Assembly: GCF_000280055.1 (NCBI RefSeq)
Contig: NZ_ALAB01000024.1
Location: forward strand, 62,001-126,000
DNA: 64,000 nt
Origin: Alishewanella aestuarii B11
Lineage (GTDB): Bacteria; Pseudomonadota; Gammaproteobacteria; Enterobacterales; Alteromonadaceae
Reading direction: 5' to 3'
The position numbers were made by a program, and so were the translations under genes. Under the pieces are notes generated by a model. The model had not been told where the DNA came from. It searched no databases and saw nothing but the letters and a program-made list of their open reading frames with translations. Below are positions 10,201 through 20,099 of this stretch, piece by piece (position 1 is the stretch's first letter; each line of letters starts with the position of its first letter).

Positions 10201-11082
10201 AGTGAAGTGGCTGAGCAGGGTATTGAGCAGGAGCAATTGACCGAATGGAGTTTTGGCGAGCTGCCCAAAGAGTATATTAAGCTGCAGGCCGGCTTTGAAA
10301 TTAAAGCCTTTCCGGCGCTGGTGGACGCCGGTCAGAGCGTTGCCATTAAGCTGATGGATAATCCACTGCGGGCAGAGCAGGAGAATATTAAGGGGTTGCG
10401 CCGCTTAGTGCTGCTGAATGTGCCCTCACCGGTGAAATATCTGCAGGAGTCGTTACCGAACAAAGCCAAGCTCGGCCTGTACTTTAACCCCTTTGGTAAG
10501 GTGCTGGAGCTGATCGATGATTGTATCGCCGCCGCAACAGATGCCTTGATCCGCCAGCAATTACCGGTGCAGGACAAAACCGCCTTTGAGCGGTTACGCG
10601 AAACGCTACGCGCTGAGCTGAATGAGCGGGTACGGCAGATTGCGCTACAGGTCGAGCAAATTTTAACCGTCTATCACGACATTCAAAAACGCTTAAAAGG
10701 TAAGGTGGATCTGGCACATTTTCAGGCGCAGGCCGATATTAAACAGCAGTTAGAGCAGCTGATTTTTAAAGGCTTTGTCAGTCAACATGGTGCCTCAAGG
10801 CTGGATGATCTGAAGCGCTATCTGCAGGCGATGTTAAAGCGGCTGGAAAAACTCCCGGTCGATCCGAACCGCGACCGTTTATTGATGCACGAGTATCAGA
10901 AGGCTGAACAGGCTTATCAGAATTTACTCGGTAAATATGCCGGTCAGGCCATTCCGGAGCCGGTGAGTCAGATCCGCTGGATGCTGGAAGAGCTCAAGGT
11001 GTCACAGCATGCGCAGCAGCTCGGTACCCCTTATCCGATTTCGGTAAAGCGTATTTTGCATGCGGTGCAGGAGCTTAAATAA
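7201..11082 (+). CDS. hrpA: ATP-dependent RNA helicase HrpA
   Basis: A DEAH-box helicase of 1293 residues; the E. coli protein is about 1300. Walker A GETGSGKTT lies near residue 100, DEAH at 196-199, the SAT motif follows, and motif VI is QRKGRCGR. After these come the HA2/OB region and the long HrpA-specific C-terminal domain. HrpA acts in mRNA processing and rescue of stalled ribosomes. I take TTG at 7201 as the start because GAGGG at 7189-7193 has a 7-base spacing; an in-frame TTG at 7162 has no such site. Confidence 0.95.
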   Translation: MSVETPSTVSTLSAQIGQCLLQDQFRLRRKLAQLKQLSPEQAAAQLSKLEAQIAQSSALRAARLSAMPTLSYPAELPVVAKKDEIKAAIAAHQVVIIAGETGSGKTTQIPKICLELGRGVAGTIGHTQPRRLAARSVCARLAEELQCQVGQQIGYKIRFGDHTNQQTLVKLMTDGILLTEMQQDRFLNQYDTIIIDEAHERSLNIDFLLGYLKQLLPRRPDLKLIITSATIDPERFSRHFFDAPIIEVSGRTYPVEVRYRPFTEQDDKDGDQLQGIFDAVEELYREPPGDILIFLNGEREIRDTADALEKLKLPHTEVLPLYARLSAAEQNRIFQTHAGRRIILSTNVAETSLTVPGIRYVIDPGTARISRYSYRSKVQQLPIEAISQASANQRKGRCGRVAAGICIRLYSEEDFLGRPEFTDPEILRTNLASVIMQMLALGLGDIEAFPFLQKPDSRFVNDGIKLLEELGAIPQQRSKQQLSLTPLGKTLARLPIDPRLARMVLAASEQGALQQVLVIVAALSIQDPRERPLDKQQKADELHGRFADPDSDFSSWLKLWDYLQQQQEALSNNQFRRLCKQELLNYLRVREWQDLVAQLTQVAQEQQLSFNANSPGYQAIHSAILTGLLGQIGSKDSDADYLGPRQTRFYVFPGSHLFKRKPKWIMAAEWVETSRLYARTVAKIEPEWIEPLAAHLVNRSYSEPHWEKKKGAVVAYEQVALYGVIIVGKRPVLYSRIDEAVSHQLFIREALVNGELGLNEAFLSYNQQQISKVQELEEKSRRRDILVDEDALAAFYAERIPQWANNRIDFNKWWKKARQTQPALLNFDPELLYQRDASDISAERFPESWRQGNLTLPLEYHFAPGEPDDGVSVLIPLALLNQVEEQGFDWQIPALRHELLVALIKSLPKQYRRNFVPAPNYADALMQSLTPFSEPLLTAISSKLKRMSGITIPDDAWQLTELPAYLKINFKIVDERKLVAQGRSLALLKQQLQGAVQQSLSEVAEQGIEQEQLTEWSFGELPKEYIKLQAGFEIKAFPALVDAGQSVAIKLMDNPLRAEQENIKGLRRLVLLNVPSPVKYLQESLPNKAKLGLYFNPFGKVLELIDDCIAAATDALIRQQLPVQDKTAFERLRETLRAELNERVRQIALQVEQILTVYHDIQKRLKGKVDLAHFQAQADIKQQLEQLIFKGFVSQHGASRLDDLKRYLQAMLKRLEKLPVDPNRDRLLMHEYQKAEQAYQNLLGKYAGQAIPEPVSQIRWMLEELKVSQHAQQLGTPYPISVKRILHAVQELK

Positions 11083-11143
11083 TAAACTTGCGTCGTTGCC
11101 ACAGCTTGCTAAGATGATGCAAAGCGTAGCGAAGGAGTTGTAT

Positions 11144-11443
11144 ATGCCACATAGGACTGATAACCGCCACTTTTACCGTATGATGGTTAATGCCGAGGTA
11201 AAGGTGATGATCAATGACCCTGAGGCGGCCCGGGTAATAGATGGGATTTGCCGCGATCTTAGCGCCTCAGGAATGGCGGTGGAAATCGATGAACCACTGG
11301 AAATGGGCACCCTGGTCAGGATCCGGTTAGAGTCGCCGGATGCCAGTGTCGCGCCGCTGGATGCGACCGCCAAGGTGATGCGTTGCAGTCAGGAAAGTGA
11401 AGACTGCTATCAGTTGGGCCTGGCATTCCTCGATCTGAATTAG
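11144..11443 (+). CDS. PilZ-domain protein (candidate c-di-GMP receptor)
   Basis: A 99-residue single-domain protein. The RxxxR motif is at residues 4-8 (RTDNR) and the second motif DLSASG follows near residue 40; together these are the c-di-GMP binding residues of PilZ proteins. It likely links c-di-GMP to an unknown output. AAGGAG at 11132-11137 fixes the ATG at 11144. Longer in-frame starts overlap the end of hrpA. It is 61 bases from hrpA and may be cotranscribed. Confidence 0.85.
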   Translation: MPHRTDNRHFYRMMVNAEVKVMINDPEAARVIDGICRDLSASGMAVEIDEPLEMGTLVRIRLESPDASVAPLDATAKVMRCSQESEDCYQLGLAFLDLN

Positions 11444-11466
11444 CCAAAGCCCATAGCATGTTTACC

Positions 11467-11487
11467 GGCTGCCCAGAGTGGGCAGCC
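11467..11487. terminator. Perfect 8-bp hairpin between convergent genes
   Basis: GGCTGCCC, a 5-base loop and GGGCAGCC lie between the PilZ gene stop and the rlmI stop. The T-tract on either side is poor (ATGTTTTAAT on the plus strand), so this is a likely but imperfect bidirectional terminator. Confidence 0.5.
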
Positions 11488-11494
11488 CGATGTT

Positions 11495-12697
11495 TTAATA
11501 AATCTTACAGATCAAGCCTTTCAGATAGTAACCTTCAGGGTAGAAACTGGCGACCGGATGATCGCTGTCTTGCTGCAAGCGTTCAATAAACAAGCAATCA
11601 CGTTTCGCGTCCAGCGCCGCATCTGCCACCACTTTCTGGAATAAGCTTTCTTCCATCAAACCCGAGCAAGAAAAGGTAAACAGCAAGCCACCTGGCTTCA
11701 CCAGTTGCATCGCTACCCGGTTAATATCCTTGTAGCCGCGACAGGCACTGTTAAGCTGGGCTTTATTCTCTGCAAATTTTGGCGGGTCCAGCACCACGAT
11801 GTCAAAGGTCTTGCCTTGCTCCTGATATTGGCGCAGCAGTTTAAACACATCGGCCTTTTGATTGCTCAGTCTGCTTAGATCTAACTGATTGAGTTCGGCA
11901 TTGCGTGCCGCAGTGTGCAGTGCCAGCTCAGACAGATCGACGTTGGTCACCTGTTTGGCGCCGCCCATTAAGGCCGCCACACCAAAGGTGCCGGTATAGC
12001 TAAAGCAATTTAAAATCTCCGCGTCCCTGGCAAAACGGCGCAGCGCCGCCCGGTTTACCCGCTGATCCAGATAAAAACCGGTTTTATGGCCGTTAACTAC
12101 ATCAACGACCAAGGTCATACCGTGCTCTTTAATCAACACCTCACCACTGTCACGTGGTAAATGTCGCCAGCCGGTTACCAGCGGCAGACCTTCTTTTTTG
12201 CGCACATCCACATCAGAGCGCTCATAAATACTATGCTCCGGAAACACCTCAAGCAGTGCGGCCACTATTTGTTTACGTTTGGCATCGGCACCGGCAGAGA
12301 GTAGCTGCACTACTAACACATCCTGATATTTATCAATAGTAATGCCTGGCAGACCATCCGATTCAGCCGCCACGACCCGCAGCCCATTCGTCTCTTCAGT
12401 ATTAAACAAGCTCTGCCGCAGTTGCCAGGCGCGCTGAAGACGTTGTTTAAAAAACGCCTGATCAATCTGTTCGTGTTGCTGAAAGCTCCAGATCCGGGCA
12501 CGTATTTGCGACGCCGGCGAGTAAGCAGCCCAGGCCAGCCACTCGCCCTTACTACTGACGACAGCAACGGTATCGCCACGATTCGGCGTGTTATGCACTT
12601 TGGCAATGGCGTTAGAGAAAATCCACGGGTGTTTGCGGTTAAGGGCTTTTTCACGGCCCTCGGCCAGGATCACCGCCGGTATGCTGCTATTATTCAT
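11495..12697 (-). CDS. rlmI: 23S rRNA (cytosine-1962-C5)-methyltransferase RlmI
   Basis: A 400-residue protein, the usual RlmI length. An N-terminal PUA domain ([20 protein letters not shown]) is followed by an RlmI-specific central part with [11 protein letters not shown]. The Rossmann methyltransferase fold has the SAM loop [10 protein letters not shown] and the motif LDPPKF. The family methylates C1962 of 23S rRNA. It stands alone and is divergent from the quinone oxidoreductase gene, with a 116-base shared upstream region. Confidence 0.92.
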   Translation of the reverse strand: MNNSSIPAVILAEGREKALNRKHPWIFSNAIAKVHNTPNRGDTVAVVSSKGEWLAWAAYSPASQIRARIWSFQQHEQIDQAFFKQRLQRAWQLRQSLFNTEETNGLRVVAAESDGLPGITIDKYQDVLVVQLLSAGADAKRKQIVAALLEVFPEHSIYERSDVDVRKKEGLPLVTGWRHLPRDSGEVLIKEHGMTLVVDVVNGHKTGFYLDQRVNRAALRRFARDAEILNCFSYTGTFGVAALMGGAKQVTNVDLSELALHTAARNAELNQLDLSRLSNQKADVFKLLRQYQEQGKTFDIVVLDPPKFAENKAQLNSACRGYKDINRVAMQLVKPGGLLFTFSCSGLMEESLFQKVVADAALDAKRDCLFIERLQQDSDHPVASFYPEGYYLKGLICKIY

Positions 12698-12813
12698 ATC
12701 TGGTAGGTCGCTATGCTAGACTAAAGACCGCATTTTAGAGAAGACACAGCGAAAGCTAAAGCAAAATCGGCAAGTGGCCGCCGCTTTCGCCGCACTGCCA
12801 ATATAGGAATCTT

Positions 12814-13821
12814 ATGGCGAACTCACTCCCTGCCACCATGCAAGCGGTAACTGTTGTTGAGCCGGGTAAACACAGCAGCTTAAGCTGGCAAACCAGTGCG
12901 CTGCCGCAACTGGCTGGCGGCGAGTTGTTACTCAAGGTCGCAGCCTTTGGCATTAACCGCGCTGATTTAATGCAGCGCCAGGGGCTATATCCGCCACCGG
13001 CTGCAGACAGCCCGGTTTTGGGACTAGAAGCGGCAGGTACCGTAGTAGCAGTCGCAGATCACAGCTTAGCCGGTTGGCTTGGACAACAGGTATTTGGCCT
13101 GGTGAATGGCGGTGGTTACGCCGAGTATGTCCGGATCCCGGCGGCGCAAGCTATGCCTGTCCCCCGGGGTTGGACATTCGAGCAGGCGGCCGCTACCGCT
13201 GAAACTTTTCTTACTGCCTATCAGCTATTGTTTATGCTCGGCGCAGCTGATGCCGGACAACGGGTGTTGATCCATGCCGGCGCCAGTGGCGTGGGCACCA
13301 GCGCAATCCAATTGGCAAAGGCCCGTGGCTTGCAGGTCGCCGTGACCGTAGGCACTGAAGAAAAAGCGACGTTCTGCCAGCAGTTAGGCGCCGATCTTAG
13401 TATCAATTACCGACAACAGGATTTTGCAGAGGTGTTAAGCACAGCCTGGCCTGAAGGGATTGATCTGGTATTGGATCCGGTGGCGGGCAGTTATCTGAAC
13501 GCCGAAGCTACGTTATTGGCGATGGATGGCAAAATTATTATCTATGCCATGATGGGGGGGCGAAAAATACCCGAGTTTGACCTGAGTTTGTTGTTTAAAA
13601 AACGTGGCCAGCTGCTATGCTCAACGCTACGCAATCGTAGCGCAGCCTATAAAGCGCAGTTAACTCACTTATTTAGCACTGATTTTGCTGCCATGCTGGC
13701 TGAAGGAAAGATCAAACCGGTGTTAACCGGCGTATATAAACCGGAGCAGTTGGAGCAAGCACATCAGTTGCTTGCCAGTAATCAGACTGTGGGTAAGTTA
13801 GTTGTGAGTTTTATCGAGTAA
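12814..13821 (+). CDS. NAD(P)H quinone oxidoreductase, zinc-free MDR family (PIG3-like)
   Basis: A 335-residue medium-chain dehydrogenase/reductase. The N-terminal GroES-like half has FGINRADLMQRQGLYPPP. The nucleotide-binding half has HAGASGVGTSAIQLAKARG, the family signature for NADPH binding. No zinc-ligand cysteines are seen, which matches the quinone oxidoreductase branch. It probably reduces quinones or reactive carbonyls with NADPH. The start at 12814 follows AGGAATC. The next gene begins 49 bases downstream on the same strand. Confidence 0.85.
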   Translation: MANSLPATMQAVTVVEPGKHSSLSWQTSALPQLAGGELLLKVAAFGINRADLMQRQGLYPPPAADSPVLGLEAAGTVVAVADHSLAGWLGQQVFGLVNGGGYAEYVRIPAAQAMPVPRGWTFEQAAATAETFLTAYQLLFMLGAADAGQRVLIHAGASGVGTSAIQLAKARGLQVAVTVGTEEKATFCQQLGADLSINYRQQDFAEVLSTAWPEGIDLVLDPVAGSYLNAEATLLAMDGKIIIYAMMGGRKIPEFDLSLLFKKRGQLLCSTLRNRSAAYKAQLTHLFSTDFAAMLAEGKIKPVLTGVYKPEQLEQAHQLLASNQTVGKLVVSFIE

Positions 13822-13870
13822 CCCGGTTCTATCGAGCCACTATGGAATTAAGCTGAGGAAAGACGTCAGG

Positions 13871-15340
13871 ATGCCACCAAGTTTTGGAAAAGCGGCTTAT
13901 GCCAAAGTTATTCAACGGCTGGTTGAGCGTATTTATAACCAAAGTCCGTTACAGGATTCGTTATATGAGCAGGCGGTGCAGTGGTTTGCTGAAAAAGCAC
14001 TGCGCGATCAGAAGTCGGCCGAATTAGAGCAGCAATTATTTTTATTTGAAAGCCGGCATCAACAAGCAAAAAAGGGCGAACAGGCAGCGATTGCGCGTAA
14101 TCTGAAGCAGGCCGAAGATCAACATAAGACCTTTAGTGAGGACCTCGAAGAGAGCCGGTTTCTGCGCTACAACGAATTGTTCTTACTGTGCCGTGATATT
14201 TTATCAATCTGTCAGGGTGAGAGCTTTAGCGATACCAACAGCTACTCCGCCAAGATGCTCGGCACCATCCAGTTAATCTGCCCAACCCGTGGGCGCAATA
14301 TCGCCAAAGAAAATCAGAAAGCCCGCCATCTGTACAAAGCGGTATTAAGTTTACGCCTGTTAGACCGGCTGGTGATTGATGGCCTGATTGACCACCCCTT
14401 TATTCTCGAGCGTTATGAGGAAGGTAAAGCCATTCCTTATAACGATGAAACGGAATACCACCCTTACCGTGACGATGTACACGTGCCCGTGCTGATGGCT
14501 GCCTTGTTGCAGGATATCGGGCGTTGTCACCCAAGCTGTCAGGCGATCTTAAAAGGCCCGGACGGCTCCTATGATGAATTCAGGGAATTGGATGCCGAAG
14601 AGCGCAACACTTTTTTGCAAACCAGTTATACTGAGGCGCTGAACTATGTCCAGGATGCCTTAACCACAGGGCGCTATTTGGGACGTAGTAAAGAGGAGCG
14701 CGACCGTTTTGTCCAGGGCGAAATTGAAAAGCGTGAATTGATCCAGTTACTGCTGAAACAGGCCGTCAGACCGCAGGATGTAATGGGCAGTATTCTGCGT
14801 ATCCCACAGATTTATACCGGTATGATTTTATCTACCCGGCAGAGCTATAACTACGAAGATTTGCCGAAAGCGGCGCTGTTACTGGAAAAAACCGCAGAGC
14901 AGGGCAAACTGAGTAAAAATGCGGTGGCGGCTTTTCTGCGTATCGTCGGCATGTTTCCACAAGGCTATGGAATTACCTATATCCCGAAAGACTCGGATGG
15001 TAATGATATGGAGCGTTATGAGTACGCCATTGTCACCGGCCTTTATCCGCCGGATTTTCGAAAAGCCATCTGCCGGATTGTTACCTACAGCCTGACCTAT
15101 CAGGCGTCGGCGCGTGGCTGTGTGGTGAGCCCGGATAATAATTTGTATTTTCCGCAGGCGCGTCGGAAACTGGAAATTGTACCGGAGGAACGCTTGCTGG
15201 ATATTTTGCGTAAGCTTGTCTACAACTTTGAGGAGCGGATGGCATCGCCATTATTACCGCGTTGCTGGCATCCGGATGATTACTTCCTGAATCAAAAGAA
15301 CCAGAATCTGTGGAACAAGGCGGAAATGGTGCAAAACTAA
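13871..15340 (+). CDS. Protein of unknown function with degenerate HD-like patch
   Basis: I do not recognise this 489-residue soluble protein as a named family. Residues about 50-95 are charged and probably coiled coil. Near residue 215 VLMAALLQDIGRCHPSC resembles the HD/HD-GYP core in spacing, but the histidine of HD is replaced by glutamine. Near residue 375 GMFPQGYGITYI followed by AIVTGLYPP resembles the region after the HD-GYP core. No signal peptide or membrane helix is visible. A GAGGAAAG site precedes the ATG at 13871. A non-catalytic HD-GYP relative is an inference from motif shape only. Confidence 0.55.
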   Translation: MPPSFGKAAYAKVIQRLVERIYNQSPLQDSLYEQAVQWFAEKALRDQKSAELEQQLFLFESRHQQAKKGEQAAIARNLKQAEDQHKTFSEDLEESRFLRYNELFLLCRDILSICQGESFSDTNSYSAKMLGTIQLICPTRGRNIAKENQKARHLYKAVLSLRLLDRLVIDGLIDHPFILERYEEGKAIPYNDETEYHPYRDDVHVPVLMAALLQDIGRCHPSCQAILKGPDGSYDEFRELDAEERNTFLQTSYTEALNYVQDALTTGRYLGRSKEERDRFVQGEIEKRELIQLLLKQAVRPQDVMGSILRIPQIYTGMILSTRQSYNYEDLPKAALLLEKTAEQGKLSKNAVAAFLRIVGMFPQGYGITYIPKDSDGNDMERYEYAIVTGLYPPDFRKAICRIVTYSLTYQASARGCVVSPDNNLYFPQARRKLEIVPEERLLDILRKLVYNFEERMASPLLPRCWHPDDYFLNQKNQNLWNKAEMVQN

Positions 15341-15370
15341 CCAGATGCTGCCTGCAACAGGCTCAACAAC

Positions 15371-16966
15371 TTACTCAGCTGTTGGGCTTTTTCTTTGTGC
15401 CGCCGCACGCTCCAGCAGACTTTGACTGTCCTGGGCCGTGGCTTGGTCGGCAGCGTCCGGCGCAGCTTTAATGTCTTTACTTTCAGGCTCTGCAGTCGCG
15501 GTGTCAGGCGTCACAATAGTGTGTGGTGTCTCAACTGCTGCAATGTCAGCGCTGTCGCTGGGCGCTAGCGGCGTAGTCGTTGTCTCTACAGTTGTCGCAG
15601 CCGCCGCGGTAGTAATGTCACTAGCTACGTTGTCTGCAGCATCGTCCACAGGACCTGCCTCTGCAGTGTGTTGGCTGGTGTTGCTGGTTGCGGGCTCGTC
15701 CAGCATTTGCTCTTTCACCAGTTGCTCATCAACCCGCGGGTCCAGTGCTGCAGCTAGCGGTGATGACACGAGATCGCCAGAGGCGAGCTGGTAATCTGAC
15801 GGTTGTTGCTGAGCTAGCAAGCGTTTGACCATTTTTTGGTTGTAGTTTACCTGTGTCAGACGCAAAAACAGGATCAGGCAGCAAATGGCCATATAGCCAT
15901 ACAACATGGCGTTACCGAGCATTTGCATAATAAAGGATGCCACCAACGGCCCCAGGGTGGCACCGATGCCAAAGGTCAGCAGGATGGTCGCCGACAGGGC
16001 CACCCGTTCCGGTTGTTCGATATTCTGATTAGCCAGTGCTGTGGCCAGTGGATACAGCGTAAAGGCCAGAATGCCAAAGCAAAAGGTGGCGATCAGCAGT
16101 GCCAGGCCTTTAAGTGGTAGCAGTGCGATCACTAACACTAAAATGCCGAGCAGGGCACTGTTAAAGCGTAACAAACGGCTACGTGGAATACGGTCCGATA
16201 GTTTACCCATCGGCCACTGGGCTAATAAACCTGCCAGAATAGTAGCCGACATAAAGCTGGCAACCTCGGCTGTACCCATGCCATTACTGGCGGCAAAGGC
16301 GGGCGCCAGCCCATAAAAAGAGCCGGAAATCCCGCCAGCGATCAAAATCGTGGTCAGGGATTGCGGCACCTTGCGCCAGAACGGCAAAATTTTCAGCGGC
16401 GCTGGGTGCATAGGCTGTGGGTGGATGCGGCGGGTTAGTGCTATTGGCACGATGCAAAGTGCGTAACAAATGCCAATCAATAACAGCGGTTGCAGTCCCA
16501 GCTCAGGGAAGAACGACAGTACGGTTTGCCCGGCCACCATCCCCATATAGGAGACAATCATATAACCGGCAAAGACACTGCCACGCTGGCTGCTATCGGC
16601 CTGCTCGTTTAACCAGCTTTCCAGCACCATATACATACACATCATGCCGGTGCCGACGATTAACCTGAGTAACAACCAGATACTGAGCACATCGGTTAAG
16701 GCATGGCACAGCGCTGACGCCGTTACAATGCCGGCGCTGGCAACAAAGGTACGGATATGACCAACCCGGGCAATCAGCTTATGACCGACTTTCGAGCCGA
16801 CGACCAGCCCGAAGTAGTAAGCCGACATCATGCCACCGATCCATAGTTGTTCGACACCATCCCGGCTTAAAGATAATGCCAGGTAGGTAGTTAACAAACC
16901 TGATCCCAGCACCATAATCAGGGTGCTGGAGAACAGTGACGAAAAACTGCGAAACGGTGAGGCCAT
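15371..16966 (-). CDS. MFS transporter, YcaD-like, with long Ala/Thr/Asp-rich tail
   Basis: Residues 1 to about 385 form a 12-helix major facilitator with SAYYFGLVVGSKVG and the repeated motif MGKLSDRIPRSRLL in the central loop, as in YcaD-like transporters. The last ~135 residues are low complexity, rich in Ala, Thr, Asp and Glu, with no membrane helix; this is unusual for the family. The substrate is unknown. A CAGGAG site precedes the ATG at 16966. The gene starts 21 bases after the metG stop on the same strand, so the two form a probable operon. Confidence 0.82.
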   Translation of the reverse strand: MASPFRSFSSLFSSTLIMVLGSGLLTTYLALSLSRDGVEQLWIGGMMSAYYFGLVVGSKVGHKLIARVGHIRTFVASAGIVTASALCHALTDVLSIWLLLRLIVGTGMMCMYMVLESWLNEQADSSQRGSVFAGYMIVSYMGMVAGQTVLSFFPELGLQPLLLIGICYALCIVPIALTRRIHPQPMHPAPLKILPFWRKVPQSLTTILIAGGISGSFYGLAPAFAASNGMGTAEVASFMSATILAGLLAQWPMGKLSDRIPRSRLLRFNSALLGILVLVIALLPLKGLALLIATFCFGILAFTLYPLATALANQNIEQPERVALSATILLTFGIGATLGPLVASFIMQMLGNAMLYGYMAICCLILFLRLTQVNYNQKMVKRLLAQQQPSDYQLASGDLVSSPLAAALDPRVDEQLVKEQMLDEPATSNTSQHTAEAGPVDDAADNVASDITTAAAATTVETTTTPLAPSDSADIAAVETPHTIVTPDTATAEPESKDIKAAPDAADQATAQDSQSLLERAAAQRKSPTAE

Positions 16967-16987
16967 CCTAAGCTCCTGTAAACGACT

Positions 16988-19048
16988 TTATTTAACGCGC
17001 ATACCTGCGGTGGCGCCCTGATCCGGTGTCAGCAGGAAGATATCGCTGCCGCCCGGGCCTGCGGCCAGTACCATGCCTTCGGATAAACCAAAACGCATTT
17101 TGCGCGGAGCCAGGTTGGCCACCATCACCGTTTGCCGGCCAACCAGACTCTCTGGCGTGTAAGCGGCTTTAATACCGGCAAACACCTGCCGGGTTTCGCC
17201 GCCGCCGATATCCAGTTGCAGTTGTACCAGTTTGTCGGCGCCCTCCACCGGCTTGGCATCGATAATAGTCGCGACCCGTAAGTCTATCTTGGCAAAGTCA
17301 TCAATGCTGATGGTATCGCTAATGGGTTCCCGTTCGCCGCTAACAACTTTAACCTCAGCCTTAGCTGTTTCAGCTTTAGCGACTGCAACCGGCTCAGCAG
17401 TAGGTTGTAAGTTCTCTTTTGAGGCATCGACCATGGCTTGCACTTTTAGCGGATCGACGCGCTGCATCAGTGCTTTAAAGGGGTTAATCGCATGATTTAA
17501 CAGTGGCTCACGGTAATTGGCCCACAGCAGTTCGGTATTTAAAAAGGCTTCACTGTCGCTGGCCATTTTCGGCAACACCGGCTTTAAATAATGCATTAAC
17601 ACGCGGAACAGATTCAGGCCCATTGAGCACACCTCATGCGCCTCCTGCTGCTTGCTGTCATCTTTTACCAGCACCCAGGGCGCCTTAGCATCGATATACT
17701 GATTGGCTTTATCGGCCAGCGCCATAATATCGCGGATGGCCCTGGCAAATTCCCGCTGCTCATAGCTTTGCGCAATGCTATCCCCAGCGTTAATAAAGTC
17801 GGCGAACAGCTCCGGCTCACTCAGGCTGGCGGAAAGCTTGCTGTCAAAGCGCTTAGTAATAAAACCGGCGCAGCGACTGGCGATATTCACCACTTTACCC
17901 ACCAGATCGGCGTTAACCTTCTGGATAAAGTCTTCCAGATTTAAGTCAAGATCGGTAATGCCGCTGGTTAGCTTAGAGGCGAAGTAATAGCGCAGATATT
18001 CCGGATCCAGATTATCCAGATAGGTACGGGCCTTGATAAAGGTACCACGTGACTTGGACATCTTGGCGCCATTTACTGTGACAAAACCATGGGCAAAGAT
18101 GGCGTTAGGTTTGCGGAAACCGGCGCCGTGCAGCATCGCCGGCCAGAACAGACTATGGAAGTAGATAATATCTTTACCGATAAAATGATAGACCTCGGCG
18201 TCAGAATCCGGAGCCCAGTAGCTGTCAAAATCGATACCGGCTGTTTCACACAGGTGTTTAAAGCTGGCCAGATAGCCAATAGGTGCATCCAGCCACACAT
18301 AAAAGAACTTACCTGGTGCGCCCGGAATTTCAAAGCCAAAATAAGGCGCATCGCGGCTGATATCCCAGCGCTGCAGGCCATCTTTAAACCATTCCTGCAG
18401 TTTGTTAGCCATTTCATCCTGCAAGGCACCGCTACGGGTCCAGTCCTGCAGCATCTGGGCAAAGGCCGGTAAATCAAAGAAGTAGTGTTCACTGTCTTTC
18501 AGAATTGGCGTGGCGCCGGATACGACCGAGCGCGGGTTCTTTACTTCGGTGGGGCTGTAGGTGGCACCGCAGACATCGCAGCTATCACCGTTCTGATCCA
18601 AAGCACCGCATTTCGGGCAATCGCCTTTAACAAAGCGATCCGGTAAAAACATTTCTTTTTGCGGGTCGTACAGCTGGCTGATGGTATCGCGCTTGATGTA
18701 ACCGCCATCATTTAAACGCTGGTAAATCAGGTTGGCAAAGTACCGGTTTTCGTCACTGTGCGTAGAGTGATAATGATCAAAGGCGATACCAAAGCCGGCG
18801 AAATCGGCCATATGCTCAATTTTGGTTTGCGCAATCATCTGCTCCGGCGTGATGCCTTGTTGCTGCGCTTTTAGCATAATAGGGGTGCCGTGCGCATCAT
18901 CAGCACAGACGTAGTAACACTGGTGACCGCGGGCTTTCTGAAACCGTGACCAGATGTCGGTTTGAATATATTCCAGCAGGTGTCCGAGGTGAATAGGGCC
19001 ATTGGCATAGGGTAACGCACTGGTGATCAGAATTTTCCGGCTCGACAT
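16988..19048 (-). CDS. metG: Methionyl-tRNA synthetase
   Basis: A class I aminoacyl-tRNA synthetase of 686 residues (E. coli 677). The HIGH-like motif is [11 protein letters not shown] near residue 12. A zinc knuckle [19 protein letters not shown] follows, and the KMSKS loop is intact (KMSKSRGTF). The C-terminal ~110 residues are the tRNA-binding OB domain ([13 protein letters not shown]). It charges initiator and elongator tRNA-Met. The ATG at 19048 is chosen because [17 protein letters not shown] is the conserved N-terminus; a 27-codon upstream extension lacks support. It is divergent from apbC. Confidence 0.96.
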   Translation of the reverse strand: MSSRKILITSALPYANGPIHLGHLLEYIQTDIWSRFQKARGHQCYYVCADDAHGTPIMLKAQQQGITPEQMIAQTKIEHMADFAGFGIAFDHYHSTHSDENRYFANLIYQRLNDGGYIKRDTISQLYDPQKEMFLPDRFVKGDCPKCGALDQNGDSCDVCGATYSPTEVKNPRSVVSGATPILKDSEHYFFDLPAFAQMLQDWTRSGALQDEMANKLQEWFKDGLQRWDISRDAPYFGFEIPGAPGKFFYVWLDAPIGYLASFKHLCETAGIDFDSYWAPDSDAEVYHFIGKDIIYFHSLFWPAMLHGAGFRKPNAIFAHGFVTVNGAKMSKSRGTFIKARTYLDNLDPEYLRYYFASKLTSGITDLDLNLEDFIQKVNADLVGKVVNIASRCAGFITKRFDSKLSASLSEPELFADFINAGDSIAQSYEQREFARAIRDIMALADKANQYIDAKAPWVLVKDDSKQQEAHEVCSMGLNLFRVLMHYLKPVLPKMASDSEAFLNTELLWANYREPLLNHAINPFKALMQRVDPLKVQAMVDASKENLQPTAEPVAVAKAETAKAEVKVVSGEREPISDTISIDDFAKIDLRVATIIDAKPVEGADKLVQLQLDIGGGETRQVFAGIKAAYTPESLVGRQTVMVANLAPRKMRFGLSEGMVLAAGPGGSDIFLLTPDQGATAGMRVK

Positions 19049-19197
19049 TGACGATTGCTCTTGAGAATAAATAACTGAAAAGATATGAACTAATGATACT
19101 ATAACCGGCATTAAATCGCATCCGCACAAGCGGCGTTTCCCAACGATTTGTCAACAAAAGCGATTAGTTTACAAAAAAGCCTTTTAACGGAGTGACC

Positions 19198-20097
19198 ATG
19201 TTTAACTGGCTAAAAAAGAAAACTCAGGCTAAAGATCAGACCGCGCCGGACGCGAACGAGTTAAGCGGCGTTATTGAAGCTTTAAGAGCCAGACCCGCTG
19301 CTTTTAAATCGATTAAAACCATAGTTCTGGTGGCATCGGGTAAGGGCGGGGTTGGCAAATCTACCACCTCCGCTAACCTGGCGATGGCGTTGGCGGCAAT
19401 GGGCGTGCGCACCGGCCTGTTAGATGCCGATATTTATGGGCCTTCGGTACCCACGCTATTTGGTTTAACCGGTGAGAAAGTCACGTCACCGGATAATAAA
19501 TTAATGCATCCGCTACAGGCGCATGGTGTCTGTTTGCAGTCGATTGGCTTTTTGGTTGACCCGGAGCAGGCGTCAGTCTGGCGCGGCCCGATGGCCAGCC
19601 AGGCGTTATTGCAGTTACTGAATGAAACCCTGTGGCCTGAGCTGGATGTTCTGCTGGTGGATATGCCACCCGGTACCGGCGATATTCAGCTCACCATTTC
19701 GCAAAAGCTGCCGGTAACGGGCGCTGTGGTGGTGACTACACCTCAGGATCTGGCGCTGGCCGATGCCCGCAAGGCGATTACCATGTTTCAACAGGTGAAA
19801 ATCCCAATCCTGGGCCTGATTGAAAATATGAGTTTTTATATCTGCCCCAGCTGCGGCGCCAGCGATGATGTATTTGGTAGTGAAGGCGGCTTAAAACTGG
19901 CCGAGCGCTATCAGGTGCCGGTACTAGGCCAGTTACCGCTGCAAAGTGCACTGCGCCAACAAGCCGATAGCGGTACTGCTTTGACGGCCGGAGATGCCAG
20001 CTTGCTGGAGTATTATCAACAAATTAGTCGTGCCTTGCTGTGGCAACTTACCGGTGCCAGCAGCCAGAGCGTGGAAATTGTCATAACGGATGATTAG
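19198..20097 (+). CDS. apbC: Iron-sulfur cluster carrier protein ApbC/Mrp
   Basis: A P-loop NTPase of the Mrp/NBP35 family, 299 residues. The deviant Walker [11 protein letters not shown] lies around residue 48, and the paired cysteines CPSC are at residues 216 and 219. The family carries and transfers [4Fe-4S] clusters as a dimer. The N-terminal MIP18-like domain seen in longer homologues is reduced to about 40 residues. ATG at 19198 follows ACGGAG; a GTG two codons upstream is less likely. apbC divergent from metG and followed by dcd is a familiar gammaproteobacterial order. Confidence 0.92.
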   Translation: MFNWLKKKTQAKDQTAPDANELSGVIEALRARPAAFKSIKTIVLVASGKGGVGKSTTSANLAMALAAMGVRTGLLDADIYGPSVPTLFGLTGEKVTSPDNKLMHPLQAHGVCLQSIGFLVDPEQASVWRGPMASQALLQLLNETLWPELDVLLVDMPPGTGDIQLTISQKLPVTGAVVVTTPQDLALADARKAITMFQQVKIPILGLIENMSFYICPSCGASDDVFGSEGGLKLAERYQVPVLGQLPLQSALRQQADSGTALTAGDASLLEYYQQISRALLWQLTGASSQSVEIVITDD

Positions 20098-20099
20098 TA

